DNA of 64,000 nt from Nocardioides conyzicola. GTDB lineage: Bacteria; Actinomycetota; Actinomycetes; Propionibacteriales; Nocardioidaceae. How positions within the stretch are numbered: position 1 is the first letter of the stretch; the number at the start of each line of letters is the position of its first letter. Shown here in pieces: positions 57,167-64,000 of this stretch. The stretch lies in the NCBI RefSeq assembly GCF_039543825.1, contig NZ_BAABKM010000001.1, positions 310,001 to 374,000 of the forward strand, read 5' to 3'. Under the pieces are notes generated by a model that did no database searches, was not told the DNA's origin, and saw nothing but the letters and a program-made list of their open reading frames with translations. The position numbers and the translations under genes were made by a program.

Positions 57167-57777
57167 GATCCTGCCAGCACCTGCACGGCGATGTTGAGCT
57201 CGAGGACGTCGACCCGTGGCTCGCCGAGCACCCCCCAGGTCCGGCCGGAGGTGTGCTCGGCGACGAGGTGGCGCACGGCGGCCTCGGTGAGGCCGTTGGC
57301 GCGCGCCACCCGCGGCACCTGGAGGGCGGCGTACGCCTCCGAGATGTCGGGGTCGAGCCCGGAGCCCGAGGCCGTGACCGCGTCGGGGGGTACGTCGGCC
57401 GGGTCGACCCCCTCGCGCTCCGCGATCTCCGCCTGGCGCTCCTTGATGGCCGCGATCAGGTCGGGGTCCTCGGGGCCGTAGTTGGAGCCGTAGCTGTTGA
57501 GCGGGTCGTAGCCGTCGCCAGCCGCGGACGGGCGGTCCTGGAAGAGCGCGTCGTCGTCGACGGTCTGGCCGAGGAGGGCGGAGCCCACCGCCTTGTCGGC
57601 GTCCGTGGTGTGGCCGCCGGTCACCGTCACCAGGGAGCCGTGGGACTTCCAGGGTGAGGCCACCGCGGCCGCGCCGTACACGACGACGGGGTAGGCGACG
57701 CCGAGCAGCAGGGTCGCCGCGACCAGCACCCGCAGGCCGGCGAGGCTCTGGCGGAAGAGGGCGTACAGGTCCTTCAT
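57163..57777 (-). CDS. kdpC: Potassium-transporting ATPase subunit KdpC
   Basis: 204 residues: one N-terminal membrane helix (LRVLVAATLLLGVAYPVVVYG), then an external domain. It contains the conserved FQDRPSAAGDGYDPLNSYGSN, VTASGSGLDPDIS and RVDVLELNIAVQ. KdpC stabilises the K+-bound KdpFABC complex. Five bases after the kdpB stop. Confidence 0.96.
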   Translation of the reverse strand: MKDLYALFRQSLAGLRVLVAATLLLGVAYPVVVYGAAAVASPWKSHGSLVTVTGGHTTDADKAVGSALLGQTVDDDALFQDRPSAAGDGYDPLNSYGSNYGPEDPDLIAAIKERQAEIAEREGVDPADVPPDAVTASGSGLDPDISEAYAALQVPRVARANGLTEAAVRHLVAEHTSGRTWGVLGEPRVDVLELNIAVQVLAGS

Positions 57778-57782
57778 GGGGA

Positions 57783-59741
57783 TCACACTCCGGGGATCAG
57801 CGAGATGACGAGGTCGAGCAGCTTGATGCCGGCGAACGGCGCGATCAGGCCGCCGACGCCGTAGATCAGCAGGTTGCGGCGCAGCAGGTCGGCCGCCGAG
57901 GACGGCGTGTAGCGCACCCCGCGCAGGGACAGCGGGATCAGCGCGATGATGACGAGCGCGTTGAAGACGACGGCCGAGAGGATCGCCGACTCCGGTGAGG
58001 ACAGCTGCATGACGTTGAGGACGTGCAGCTGCGGGAACGCGACGACGAACATCGCCGGCAGGATCGCGAAGTACTTCGCGACGTCGTTGGCGACCGAGAA
58101 CGTCGTGAGCGCACCCCGGGTGATCAGCAGCTGCTTGCCGATCTCGACGATGTCGATCAGCTTGGTCGGGTCGGAGTCGAGGTCGACCATGTTGCCGGCC
58201 TCCTTGGCCGCGGTCGTCCCGGTGTTCATGGCGACACCGACGTCGGCCTGCGCCAGCGCGGGTGCGTCGTTGGTGCCGTCGCCGCACATGGCGACCATCT
58301 GGCCGCCCTCCTGCTCCTTGCGGATCAGGGCCAGCTTGTCCTCGGGCGTGGCCTCGGCCAGGAAGTCGTCGACCCCGGCCTCCTCGGCGATCGCCTTCGC
58401 CGTGACGGCGTTGTCGCCGGTGATCATCACGGTGCGGATGCCCATCGCGCGCATCTCGTCGAAGCGCTCGCGCATGCCCTCCTTGACGACGTCCTTGAGG
58501 TGGATGACGCCCAGCAGGCGTCCGGTGTCAGCCACCACCAACGGCGTACCGCCGGTGGAGCTGACCCGCTGGACCAGCTCGTCGAGCTCGGCGGTCGAGC
58601 CGTCTGCCCACGCCGTGACGGTGGAGGCCGCGCCCTTGCGGATCTGGCGTCCGGCGAGGTCGATGCCGCTCATCCGGGTGTTGGCGCTGAACGGCACGAG
58701 CACGCCGTCCGGGACCTCTCGCCGTTCCCCGACCAGAGCCACGATCGAGCGACCCTCGGGCGTCTCGTCGGCGAGCGAGGAGAGCAGCGCGGCCTCGGCC
58801 AGCTCCTCGTCTCGTACGCCGTCGAGCGGGAGCAGCTCGGTGGCCTGGCGGTTGCCGTAGGTGATCGTGCCGGTCTTGTCGAGGAGGAGCACGTCGACGT
58901 CGCCTGCCGCCTCGACCGCGCGCCCGGACATCGCCAGCACGTTGCGGCGGACCAGCCGGTCCATGCCGGCGATCCCGATCGCGGAGAGCAGCGCCCCGAT
59001 CGTCGTCGGGATCAGGCAGACCAGCAGCGCGGTCAGCACGACCACGGACTGGTGGGCGTCGCTGTAGTCGGCGACGAAGTAGAGCGTCGCGACGACCACC
59101 ACGAAGATCGCGGTGAGCGAGGCGAGCAGCACGTTGAGGGCGATCTCGTTGGGCGTGCGCTGGCGCTCCGAGCCCTCGACGAGCGCGATCATCCGGTCCA
59201 CGAACGACTGACCGGGGTCGGAGGTGATCCGGACGACGATCCGGTCGGAGAGGACCACGGTCCCGCCGGTCACGGCCGACCGGTCGCCACCGGACTCGCG
59301 GATCACCGGTGCGGACTCCCCCGTCACCGCCGACTCGTCGACCGAGGCGACCCCCTCGATGACGTCGCCGTCACCGGGGATCCGCTCGCCGGCCTCGACG
59401 ATCACCACGTCGCCGGTGCGCAGCGACGTCGACGTCACCACGTCGAAGCCGCCGTCGGGGCGCTGGCGGCGCGCGGTCGTCTCCTGCTGGAGAGCCCGCA
59501 GGCTGGCGGCCTGCGCCTTGCCGCGGCCCTCGGCGACCGACTCGGCCAGGGTGCCGAAGAGCACCGTCAGCCACAGCCAGATCGTCACGCCGACGGCCAT
59601 GGTCGTCGGGTCGAGGACCGCCATCACGGTGGTCGCGGCGGCGCCGATCTCGACGACGAGCATCACGGGGGCCGAGACCAGCTCGCGCGGGTCGAGCTTG
59701 CGGAAGGCGCCGGGCAGGGCGCCCTTGAGGTCAATGTTCAC
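57783..59741 (-). CDS. kdpB: Potassium-transporting ATPase subunit KdpB
   Basis: 652-residue P-type ATPase catalytic subunit. Phosphorylation motif [10 protein letters not shown] (D288), actuator TGESAPV (140-146, with the inhibitory Ser), hinge and metal-binding [16 protein letters not shown], and [16 protein letters not shown] in the membrane. The N-terminus is about 30 residues shorter than E. coli KdpB; the GTG at 59741 overlaps kdpA by GTGA. Hydrolyses ATP to drive high-affinity K+ import. Confidence 0.96.
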   Translation of the reverse strand: MNIDLKGALPGAFRKLDPRELVSAPVMLVVEIGAAATTVMAVLDPTTMAVGVTIWLWLTVLFGTLAESVAEGRGKAQAASLRALQQETTARRQRPDGGFDVVTSTSLRTGDVVIVEAGERIPGDGDVIEGVASVDESAVTGESAPVIRESGGDRSAVTGGTVVLSDRIVVRITSDPGQSFVDRMIALVEGSERQRTPNEIALNVLLASLTAIFVVVVATLYFVADYSDAHQSVVVLTALLVCLIPTTIGALLSAIGIAGMDRLVRRNVLAMSGRAVEAAGDVDVLLLDKTGTITYGNRQATELLPLDGVRDEELAEAALLSSLADETPEGRSIVALVGERREVPDGVLVPFSANTRMSGIDLAGRQIRKGAASTVTAWADGSTAELDELVQRVSSTGGTPLVVADTGRLLGVIHLKDVVKEGMRERFDEMRAMGIRTVMITGDNAVTAKAIAEEAGVDDFLAEATPEDKLALIRKEQEGGQMVAMCGDGTNDAPALAQADVGVAMNTGTTAAKEAGNMVDLDSDPTKLIDIVEIGKQLLITRGALTTFSVANDVAKYFAILPAMFVVAFPQLHVLNVMQLSSPESAILSAVVFNALVIIALIPLSLRGVRYTPSSAADLLRRNLLIYGVGGLIAPFAGIKLLDLVISLIPGV

Positions 59742-61402
59742 GACAGGGACTCCACGATGGGACCGAGGACGAGCACGGGCACGTAGGTCAGACCGACCAC
59801 GACCAGCGCGACGCCCGAGAGGAGGGCCACGAAGAGTGGCCGGTGGGTGGGCAGGGTGCCGGCGCCCGGTGGCAGCCGGCGCTGCGCCGAGAAGCGCCCG
59901 GCGAGGGCGAGGACCAGCACGATCGGGACGAACCGGCCGAGCAGCATCAACAACCCGAGCAGCGTGTTCCAGAACGGCGTCCCCGACGTCAGCCCGCCGA
60001 AGGCGCTGCCGTTGTTGTTGGCCGCCGACGTGACGGCGTACAACGCCTCGGACAGGCCGTGCGGACCGGACTCCTGGAGCCCGGCCAGTCCTTGCGACGC
60101 GGTGATCGCGACCGCGATGCCGCCGAGCACGAGGACCGGTGTCGCCAACACGTACAGGGCGACCAGGACGATCTCGCGCTGGCCGATCTTCTTGCCGAGG
60201 TACTCCGGCGTGCGGCCGACCATCAGGCCGGCGAGGAAGACCGTGACGACGGCCAGCATCAGCATCCCGTAGAGGCCGGAGCCGACGCCGCCGGGCGCGA
60301 CCTCGCCGAGCATCATGTTGAACATCGCGACGCCGCCGCCGGGGGCGGTGAACGAGTCGTGCATGGAGTTGACGGCACCGGTCGACGTGCCGGTCGTAGC
60401 GGCGCCGAAGAGCGCGGAGCCCGCCGTACCGAAGCGGACCTCCTTGCCCTCCATCGCCCCGCCGGCCAGCAGGGGCGCGGTGCCCGGCCCGGCCATCTCG
60501 GCCCAGGTGAGGAGCGCGATCGAGACGCCGAGCAGCAGCGCCATGACGGCCAGTACGGCGCCACCCTGGCGCTTGTCGCCGACGATCCGCCCGAACGCCC
60601 AGGCCATCGAGAACGGCAGCACCAGCAACAGGAAGATCTCGAAGAGGTTGGTGAACGGGGTGGGGTTCTCGAACGGGTGCGCCGAGTTGACGTTGTAGAA
60701 GCCGCCGCCGTTGGTGCCGAGCTCCTTGATCGCCTCCTGGCTGGCGACCGGCCCCCCGGTGACGTCCTGGGTCCCGCCGGTCAGCGTGTGCACGGTCTGG
60801 GGCTCGAGGAAGTTCTGGACGACACCGAGGAGCACGAGCACCACCGCGGAGACGAGCGCCAGGGGCAGCAGCACGCGCACGACGGTGCGGACCAGGTCGG
60901 ACCAGAAGTTGCCGACCCGTCCGTCCTGGAGGTTGCGCGCGAGCCCACGGGCGAGCGCCGCGGCGACCGCCATCCCGACGCCCGCGGAGACGAAGTTCTG
61001 GACGGTCAGGCCGGACATTTGGAAGAGGTGACCGGTGGCCGCCTCGCCCGAGTACCACTGCCAGTTGGTGTTGGTCACGAAGGAGACCGCGGTGTTCCAG
61101 GCGCCGTCGGCCGGCAGCCCGGCGAACCCGAGCGAGAGCGGCAGCAGGTCCTGGAGCCGGCCGAAGGCGTAGAGCCCGAGGATGCCGACCAGCGAGAAGC
61201 CCAGCACCGCCATGGCGTAGGTCTTCCAGTGCTGGTCGGCCTCGGGGTCGAGCCGGAGCACGCGGTACGACGCCCGCTCGACCGCCAGGTGCTTGGGCGA
61301 CGTGTAGACGTGGGCGAGGTAGCGGCCGAGGAAGGGCACCGCCACGGCGAGCGCGACGGCGAGCACCGCGATCTGGCCGAGGGCGGGCGCGAGGCTGCTC
61401 AC
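59738..61402 (-). CDS. kdpA: Potassium-transporting ATPase subunit KdpA
   Basis: 554 residues, about ten membrane helices. Four pore-loop-like filter elements are visible: [31 protein letters not shown], a third at [19 protein letters not shown], and [11 protein letters not shown]. This is the K+ selectivity and translocation subunit. GTG start overlaps kdpF as GTGA. Confidence 0.96.
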   Translation of the reverse strand: MSSLAPALGQIAVLAVALAVAVPFLGRYLAHVYTSPKHLAVERASYRVLRLDPEADQHWKTYAMAVLGFSLVGILGLYAFGRLQDLLPLSLGFAGLPADGAWNTAVSFVTNTNWQWYSGEAATGHLFQMSGLTVQNFVSAGVGMAVAAALARGLARNLQDGRVGNFWSDLVRTVVRVLLPLALVSAVVLVLLGVVQNFLEPQTVHTLTGGTQDVTGGPVASQEAIKELGTNGGGFYNVNSAHPFENPTPFTNLFEIFLLLVLPFSMAWAFGRIVGDKRQGGAVLAVMALLLGVSIALLTWAEMAGPGTAPLLAGGAMEGKEVRFGTAGSALFGAATTGTSTGAVNSMHDSFTAPGGGVAMFNMMLGEVAPGGVGSGLYGMLMLAVVTVFLAGLMVGRTPEYLGKKIGQREIVLVALYVLATPVLVLGGIAVAITASQGLAGLQESGPHGLSEALYAVTSAANNNGSAFGGLTSGTPFWNTLLGLLMLLGRFVPIVLVLALAGRFSAQRRLPPGAGTLPTHRPLFVALLSGVALVVVGLTYVPVLVLGPIVESLS

Positions 61403-61491
61403 TTCGACAACCGTCGGTCGAGGACGCCCACGAGGGCGGCGAGCAGGCCGAAGGCCAGCAGGGTCAGGAGGAGGTAGAGGAGATCGGACAC
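61399..61491 (-). CDS. kdpF: Small subunit KdpF
   Basis: 30-residue single-helix peptide ([20 protein letters not shown] then [10 protein letters not shown]), in the expected place and of expected size for KdpF, which stabilises the Kdp complex. GTG at 61491 with AGGA eight bases upstream; an ATG at 61493 is out of frame. Stop overlaps the kdpA start by 4 bp. Confidence 0.9.
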   Translation of the reverse strand: MSDLLYLLLTLLAFGLLAALVGVLDRRLSK

Positions 61492-61532
61492 ATGGACATT
61501 CCTAGGTCCGTCGAGTGCCCCACCCCGACCGT

Positions 61533-61571
61533 CTTGACGGTTCCTTGACGCCCGACCCGGCGTTCTTGACG
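61533..61571 (-). promoter_or_regulatory. Three phased CTTGACG direct repeats, candidate KdpE operator
   Basis: CTTGACG occurs at 61533-61539, 61544-61550 and 61565-61571, spaced 11 and 21 bp, so all face one side of the helix. The last two flank a GC-rich spacer. The cluster lies 42 to 80 bp upstream of kdpF and downstream of uppP. Tandem repeats about 11 bp apart are typical of OmpR-family binding sites. Confidence 0.6.
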
Positions 61572-61590
61572 GAACCTGGACGGCCGGCGC

Positions 61591-62424
61591 TCAGGCCGTG
61601 AGCACGCCCGAGGACAGCAGCACGACGAGCAGGACCGCCAGCCCGAGGCGGTAGGCGACGAACAGGTCGAAGGTGTGCCGCGCGACGTACCTCAGCAGCC
61701 AGGCGATCGTCGCGTAGGCGACCACGAACGACACGACCGTGCCGGTCACGAGCGGCACGACGCCGACCCCGCCGCCGACGGCGTCCTTGAGCTCGTAGAT
61801 CCCGGCGCCGGTGAGCGCGGGGATCGAGAGGAAGAACGACAGCCGGGTCGCCGCGACCCGGTCGAGGCCGCGGAAGAGGCCGGTGGAGATGGTCGCGCCC
61901 GAGCGGGAGAAGCCCGGGAAGAGCAGCGCGAGGATCTGGGCCGCGCCGACGGCCAGCGCGTCGACGAGGGTGATGTCGGACTCGGGGCGGTCGTGCCGCC
62001 CGAACCGGTCGGCGCACCACATGAAGACGCTGCCCGCCACCAGCGACCCGGCGACCACCCACAGGGAGGCGAGCACGCCGTCGACGAGCGGCTTCGCCAG
62101 CAGGCCGGCGACCACGACCGGGACGGTCGCCCAGACGATCCACCACGCGAACCGGTAGTCGGGGTCGGCACGGCGCCCCCTGTCGCCCAGGCCGCGCAGC
62201 CACGCGGTGGCGAGCCGGGCGATGTCGCGGGCGAAGAAGACCAGCACCGCGGCGATCGCGCCGACCTGGATGACCGCCGTGAAGCCGACGACGCTGTCGT
62301 CGGCGACGTCGAGGCCGAGCAGCCCCTCGACGATCTTGAGGTGCCCGGTCGACGAGACGGGGAGAAACTCCGTCACCCCCTCGACGACACCGAGGAGGGC
62401 GGCCTGCCAGATGTCGATGGTCAC
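61591..62424 (-). CDS. uppP: Undecaprenyl-diphosphatase UppP (BacA)
   Basis: 277 residues, about eight membrane helices. The signature EGVTEFLPVSSTGH (15-28) contains the catalytic Glu pair, and the second motif is FPGFSRSGAT. Dephosphorylates undecaprenyl diphosphate to recycle the peptidoglycan and teichoic carrier lipid; can give bacitracin resistance. GTG start at 62424. Upstream of kdpF on the same strand, but separated from it by the phased repeats. Confidence 0.95.
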   Translation of the reverse strand: MTIDIWQAALLGVVEGVTEFLPVSSTGHLKIVEGLLGLDVADDSVVGFTAVIQVGAIAAVLVFFARDIARLATAWLRGLGDRGRRADPDYRFAWWIVWATVPVVVAGLLAKPLVDGVLASLWVVAGSLVAGSVFMWCADRFGRHDRPESDITLVDALAVGAAQILALLFPGFSRSGATISTGLFRGLDRVAATRLSFFLSIPALTGAGIYELKDAVGGGVGVVPLVTGTVVSFVVAYATIAWLLRYVARHTFDLFVAYRLGLAVLLVVLLSSGVLTA

Positions 62425-62510
62425 CCGCAGACCCTGGTGGAGCCGACCTGCACGTCACCTGACTGGGGCCGGTCGCGCGGTCAGGTCCCTGGCAGGTCGC
62501 CGCTCCTAGC

Positions 62511-63170
62511 GTGACCACCGTGATCCCGTCCCTGACGCCGTACCTGACCTCGCTCGGCCCCGCCGCCCTGCTCCTGGTGATGGCGATCGTCTTCGCCGAG
62601 ACCGGGCTGCTCGTCGGGTTCTTCCTGCCCGGCGACTCGCTGCTCTTCACCGCCGGCGTCCTCACCTCGACCGGGGTGATCGGGCTGCCGTTCTGGGTCA
62701 TGGCAGCGGGCGTGTTCGTCGCCGCATGCGCCGGGGACCAGCTCGGCTACCTCATCGGCCGCCGGGCGGGGCCACGTGTCTTCAACCGCCCGGGCTCCCG
62801 GCTGTTCTCGCAGCAGCACGCCGAGCGCGCGCAGCAGTTCTTCGCCCGGCACGGCTCGAAGGCCGTGGTGCTCGCCCGGTTCGTGCCGGTGGTCCGCACC
62901 TTCGCGCCCGTGGTCGCGGGCGTCGGCCGGATGCCGTACCGCCGCTTTCTCGCGTTCAACCTGCTCGGGGCGTTGGGGTGGGGGGTCGGGGTGCTGGCCG
63001 CGGGCTACTTCCTCGGTGGGGTGCCGTTCGTGGCCGCCCACGTCGAGCTGATCGTCCTCGGCGTCGTCGCGGTCTCGTTGGTGCCGGCCGCCGTCGCCGT
63101 CCTCCGGCACCGTCGTACGCCGCCCGCGCCGGTCGGCACGGAGCCCGCTCCGGTCCAGCGCGCCGCCTGA
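62511..63170 (+). CDS. DedA family membrane protein
   Basis: 219 residues. It has LFAETGLLVGFFLPGDSLL-like helices near the N-terminus, GDQLGYLIGRRAGP, and FARFVPVVRTFAPVVAGVGRM-type signature (here LARFVPVVRTFAPVVAG) with the conserved Arg and Pro. DedA proteins help move undecaprenyl phosphate or other lipids across the membrane, which suits the adjacent divergent uppP. The GTG at 62511 is the likely start, another GTG lies at 62520. About five hydrophobic segments. Confidence 0.92.
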   Translation: MTTVIPSLTPYLTSLGPAALLLVMAIVFAETGLLVGFFLPGDSLLFTAGVLTSTGVIGLPFWVMAAGVFVAACAGDQLGYLIGRRAGPRVFNRPGSRLFSQQHAERAQQFFARHGSKAVVLARFVPVVRTFAPVVAGVGRMPYRRFLAFNLLGALGWGVGVLAAGYFLGGVPFVAAHVELIVLGVVAVSLVPAAVAVLRHRRTPPAPVGTEPAPVQRAA

Positions 63171-63195
63171 GCACGGACGGAGGGAGAATGCCCTC

Positions 63196-63615
63196 GTGGG
63201 CGACCTCCAGCACTACCTGGGCTTCGGGCTCGGGTTGCTCGCCCTCACGTCGTCGACGGTCGCGCTGGCCCGGTGGGCCGGAGTCGGGCTCGGCCTCTTC
63301 CCGCTGTGGGCTGTCCTGCGTGCCGTCGTCCAGCTGACGGTGGTCGCCCTGCTGCTCCGCGGCATCCTCGAGGTCCCGTGGACCGTCGTGCTCTTCCTCG
63401 CCCTGATGCTGACGACGGCGTCCTGGACCTCGGTCCGCCGGCTGGGCCTGCTCTGGCGCGGCCGTCGGGCCGCCGTGCTCGGTGGTGCCAGCCCGGCCGA
63501 GGCCGCGCAGTTCCAGCTGGTGGTGCTCGCCGGCATCGCGCTCGCCATGACGCTCACGTGCATCGTCGTCACCCAGATCACGGGACGTACGCCGTACCTC
63601 GCTGTCCGCGCCTGA
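63196..63615 (+). CDS. Shortened FetB/UPF0014-like membrane protein
   Basis: 139 residues. The N-terminal part (LWAVLRAVVQLTVVALLLRG then MLTTASWTSVRRL) matches the first helices of UPF0014/FetB permeases. The C-terminal part (GGASPAEAAQFQLVVLAGIAL) matches their last helix region. About 100 central residues of the usual 250 are missing, with the frame intact. It could be a decayed in-frame deletion or a distinct small family. GGAGG lies before the GTG at 63196. Confidence 0.6.
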   Translation: MGDLQHYLGFGLGLLALTSSTVALARWAGVGLGLFPLWAVLRAVVQLTVVALLLRGILEVPWTVVLFLALMLTTASWTSVRRLGLLWRGRRAAVLGGASPAEAAQFQLVVLAGIALAMTLTCIVVTQITGRTPYLAVRA

Positions 63616-63617
63616 CC

Positions 63618-64000
63618 TCAGCCCGTCCGGCGCCGGACCCGGAGCCCGAACGCCGCCGCCATGTCCGGCGCGGTCGCGGCCTCCCCGAGGAGCGACGCGC
63701 CCAGGACCTGCTCGTAGAGCCGGGTCAGGCTGTACGGCGACAGGGGTGTCCCGACCACGTGGCCGCGCTGGCTGGGATGGAGGACGGCGGTGAGGACCGT
63801 GTTGCCCTGGGAGCCGTCGTCCTCGTCCGCGGTCACCACCACGGCCAGGTGACCGGAGGCGAAGTCCGGGCCGGCGAGGACCGGGGCGAGGTGGGCCCGC
63901 ATCCAGCGGTCGGCGTCGCCGAGCGTGCAGTCGGGGTCGTGCGCGTCGTGGCAGGTGTTGGGGATCACCATGCCGGCGTTCGGCAGGTTGCCGTCGGCGA
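63618..64000 (-). CDS. Alkaline-phosphatase-superfamily phosphoesterase, C-terminal part
   Basis: The visible 127 codons are the C-terminus of a larger protein continuing beyond the window. VIPNTCHDAHDPDCTLGDADRWMR and VVTADEDDGSQGNTVLTAVLHP contain metal-binding His/Asp residues of the phosphoesterase (acid phosphatase/phospholipase C-like) family. The ATG at 63971 is internal, not the start. Its 3' end lies 2 bp from the convergent FetB-like gene. Confidence 0.75.
   Translation of the reverse strand, partial: ADGNLPNAGMVIPNTCHDAHDPDCTLGDADRWMRAHLAPVLAGPDFASGHLAVVVTADEDDGSQGNTVLTAVLHPSQRGHVVGTPLSPYSLTRLYEQVLGASLLGEAATAPDMAAAFGLRVRRRTG

Overview
The window is a 64 kb stretch of very GC-rich chromosome from an actinomycete. 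The best guess is Nocardioides or another Nocardioidaceae. Signs of this are the frequent GTG/TTG starts, the near absence of TAA stops, the actinobacterial order rne-rplU-rpmA-obg-proB and iscS-mnmA-metE-like-(insert)-ligA, an NDMA-dependent alcohol dehydrogenase of the mycofactocin type, and a DUF222/HNH gene beside intergenic repeats. No rRNA, tRNA, prophage, transposase or CRISPR array was seen. Both ends cut genes: ligA at the left and a phosphoesterase-like gene at the right.

Left third (1-22.3 kb): core housekeeping genes, mostly on the minus strand. These are ligA, an operon iscS-mnmA-metE-like, then proB, obg, rpmA, rplU and rne, and a pair of radical-SAM-associated genes (TIGR03936 and TIGR03960 types). 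Two accessory insertions interrupt the conserved order. A TetR/efflux pair plus a DJ-1/PfpI gene sits between ligA and the metE-like gene. A winged-helix/MFS divergent pair sits between the two radical-SAM genes.

Middle (22-43 kb): accessory metabolism. A run of seven overlapping minus-strand genes (24.7-29.7 kb) joins GTP-derived pterin/flavin-type chemistry (GTP cyclohydrolase II, RibD-C reductase, a PTPS-fold protein lacking its catalytic residues) to membrane and glycan functions (GT4 glycosyltransferase, LPG-synthase-like membrane protein). A CDP-alcohol phosphotransferase/sulfatase-fold fusion diverges from it. An ECF sigma/anti-sigma pair and a SNF2 helicase follow. Next comes a catabolic gene set: an ALDH7-type aldehyde dehydrogenase, an FAD amine oxidase and a fused E1 2-oxoacid dehydrogenase. 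It faces an XRE-TPR regulator, which is in turn convergent with a 39-residue secreted peptide gene. The regulator and peptide promoters share a 16-bp motif, so this may be a peptide-signalling circuit.

Right third (43-64 kb): exported and stress-related genes. They include a large secreted protein, a GNAT enzyme, a universal stress protein, a MerR-controlled Cys-rich operon with a long-spacer leaderless promoter, a DUF222/HNH gene with duplicated repeats, the NDMA-dependent alcohol dehydrogenase, and a SigE-type ECF sigma with a membrane partner. A complete high-affinity potassium locus kdpFABCDE reads on the minus strand, preceded by three helically phased CTTGACG repeats. UppP, DedA and a shortened FetB-like membrane protein close the window.

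All calls come from reading the sequence and recalled family knowledge; no database search was run.
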